The notes under the pieces: generated by a model
Seen by the model: only the letters and a program-made list of their open reading frames with translations
Told to the model about the DNA's origin: nothing
The model's database searches: none
From: an uncultured Planctomycetaceae bacterium
GTDB lineage: Bacteria; Planctomycetota; Planctomycetia; Planctomycetales; Planctomycetaceae
Reading direction: 5' to 3'
DNA: 6,110 nucleotides
Assembly: GCA_903921605.1 (NCBI GenBank)
Contig: CAIXQV010000211.1
Coordinates: forward strand, 1 to 6,110
Made by a program: the position numbers and the translations under genes
Part shown: one piece after another, positions 6,110-6,110 of the stretch
Layout: each line of letters starts with the position of its first letter
How positions within the stretch are numbered: position 1 is the first letter of the stretch

Positions 6110-6110
6110 C

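Larger units (their letters stand above)
4774..6110 (+). mobile_element. ISL3-family insertion sequence, apparently complete
   Basis: About 1337 bases are bounded by matching inverted ends (4775-4797 and 6087-6109, 21 of 23 positions) and hold one intact ISL3-type DDE transposase. The outermost bases differ (A at 4774, G at 6110), so the exact left edge may be 4774 or 4775. ISL3 elements usually make 8-bp target duplications. The left candidate is CTCGCGAA at 4766-4773, but the right flank lies outside the window, so insertion cannot be confirmed here. Intact ends and an unbroken gene suggest a recent, possibly active copy. Confidence 0.88.

Overview
The window most likely comes from a planctomycete (Planctomycetota). 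This is inferred from style rather than from a marker gene: a HEAT-repeat protein joined through one membrane helix to a propeller-like domain, followed by a protein of 24-residue leucine-rich repeats in strict register, weak or absent Shine-Dalgarno sites on some genes, long gene-poor spacers and moderate G+C. Nothing here fixes the genus.

Layout. Bases 1-1464 are the 3' part of a plus-strand gene that begins upstream of the window: four HEAT repeats, a basic linker, one transmembrane helix and a C-terminal domain of about 300 residues that looks like a beta-propeller. After 25 bases, 1490-3061 encodes a leucine-rich-repeat protein with a poor signal-peptide-like N-terminus. The two probably share a transcript. 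Bases 3062-3954 hold no convincing gene. They contain a long imperfect palindrome at 3360-3440, which resembles dispersed REP/MITE-like elements, and a hairpin-rich stretch at 3641-3898. At 3955-4461 a well-formed small gene, with a GTG start behind a clear AGGAG, encodes an unrecognised 168-residue acidic protein. Bases 4462-4773 are again gene-poor and carry a likely minus-strand intrinsic terminator. From about 4774 to the last base is an insertion sequence of the ISL3 family with 23-bp terminal inverted repeats and an intact 411-residue DDE transposase.

How the parts may work together. The HEAT/propeller protein and the LRR protein are both protein-interaction scaffolds; the first is membrane-anchored and the second possibly exported, so a joint envelope role is possible but unproven. 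The region from 3062 onward looks like accessory, element-rich DNA: a palindromic repeat, structured noncoding DNA, an orphan small gene and a fresh-looking IS. I see no defence system, CRISPR array, tRNA or rRNA. The least explained items are the 168-residue protein with its structured leader, and the palindrome.
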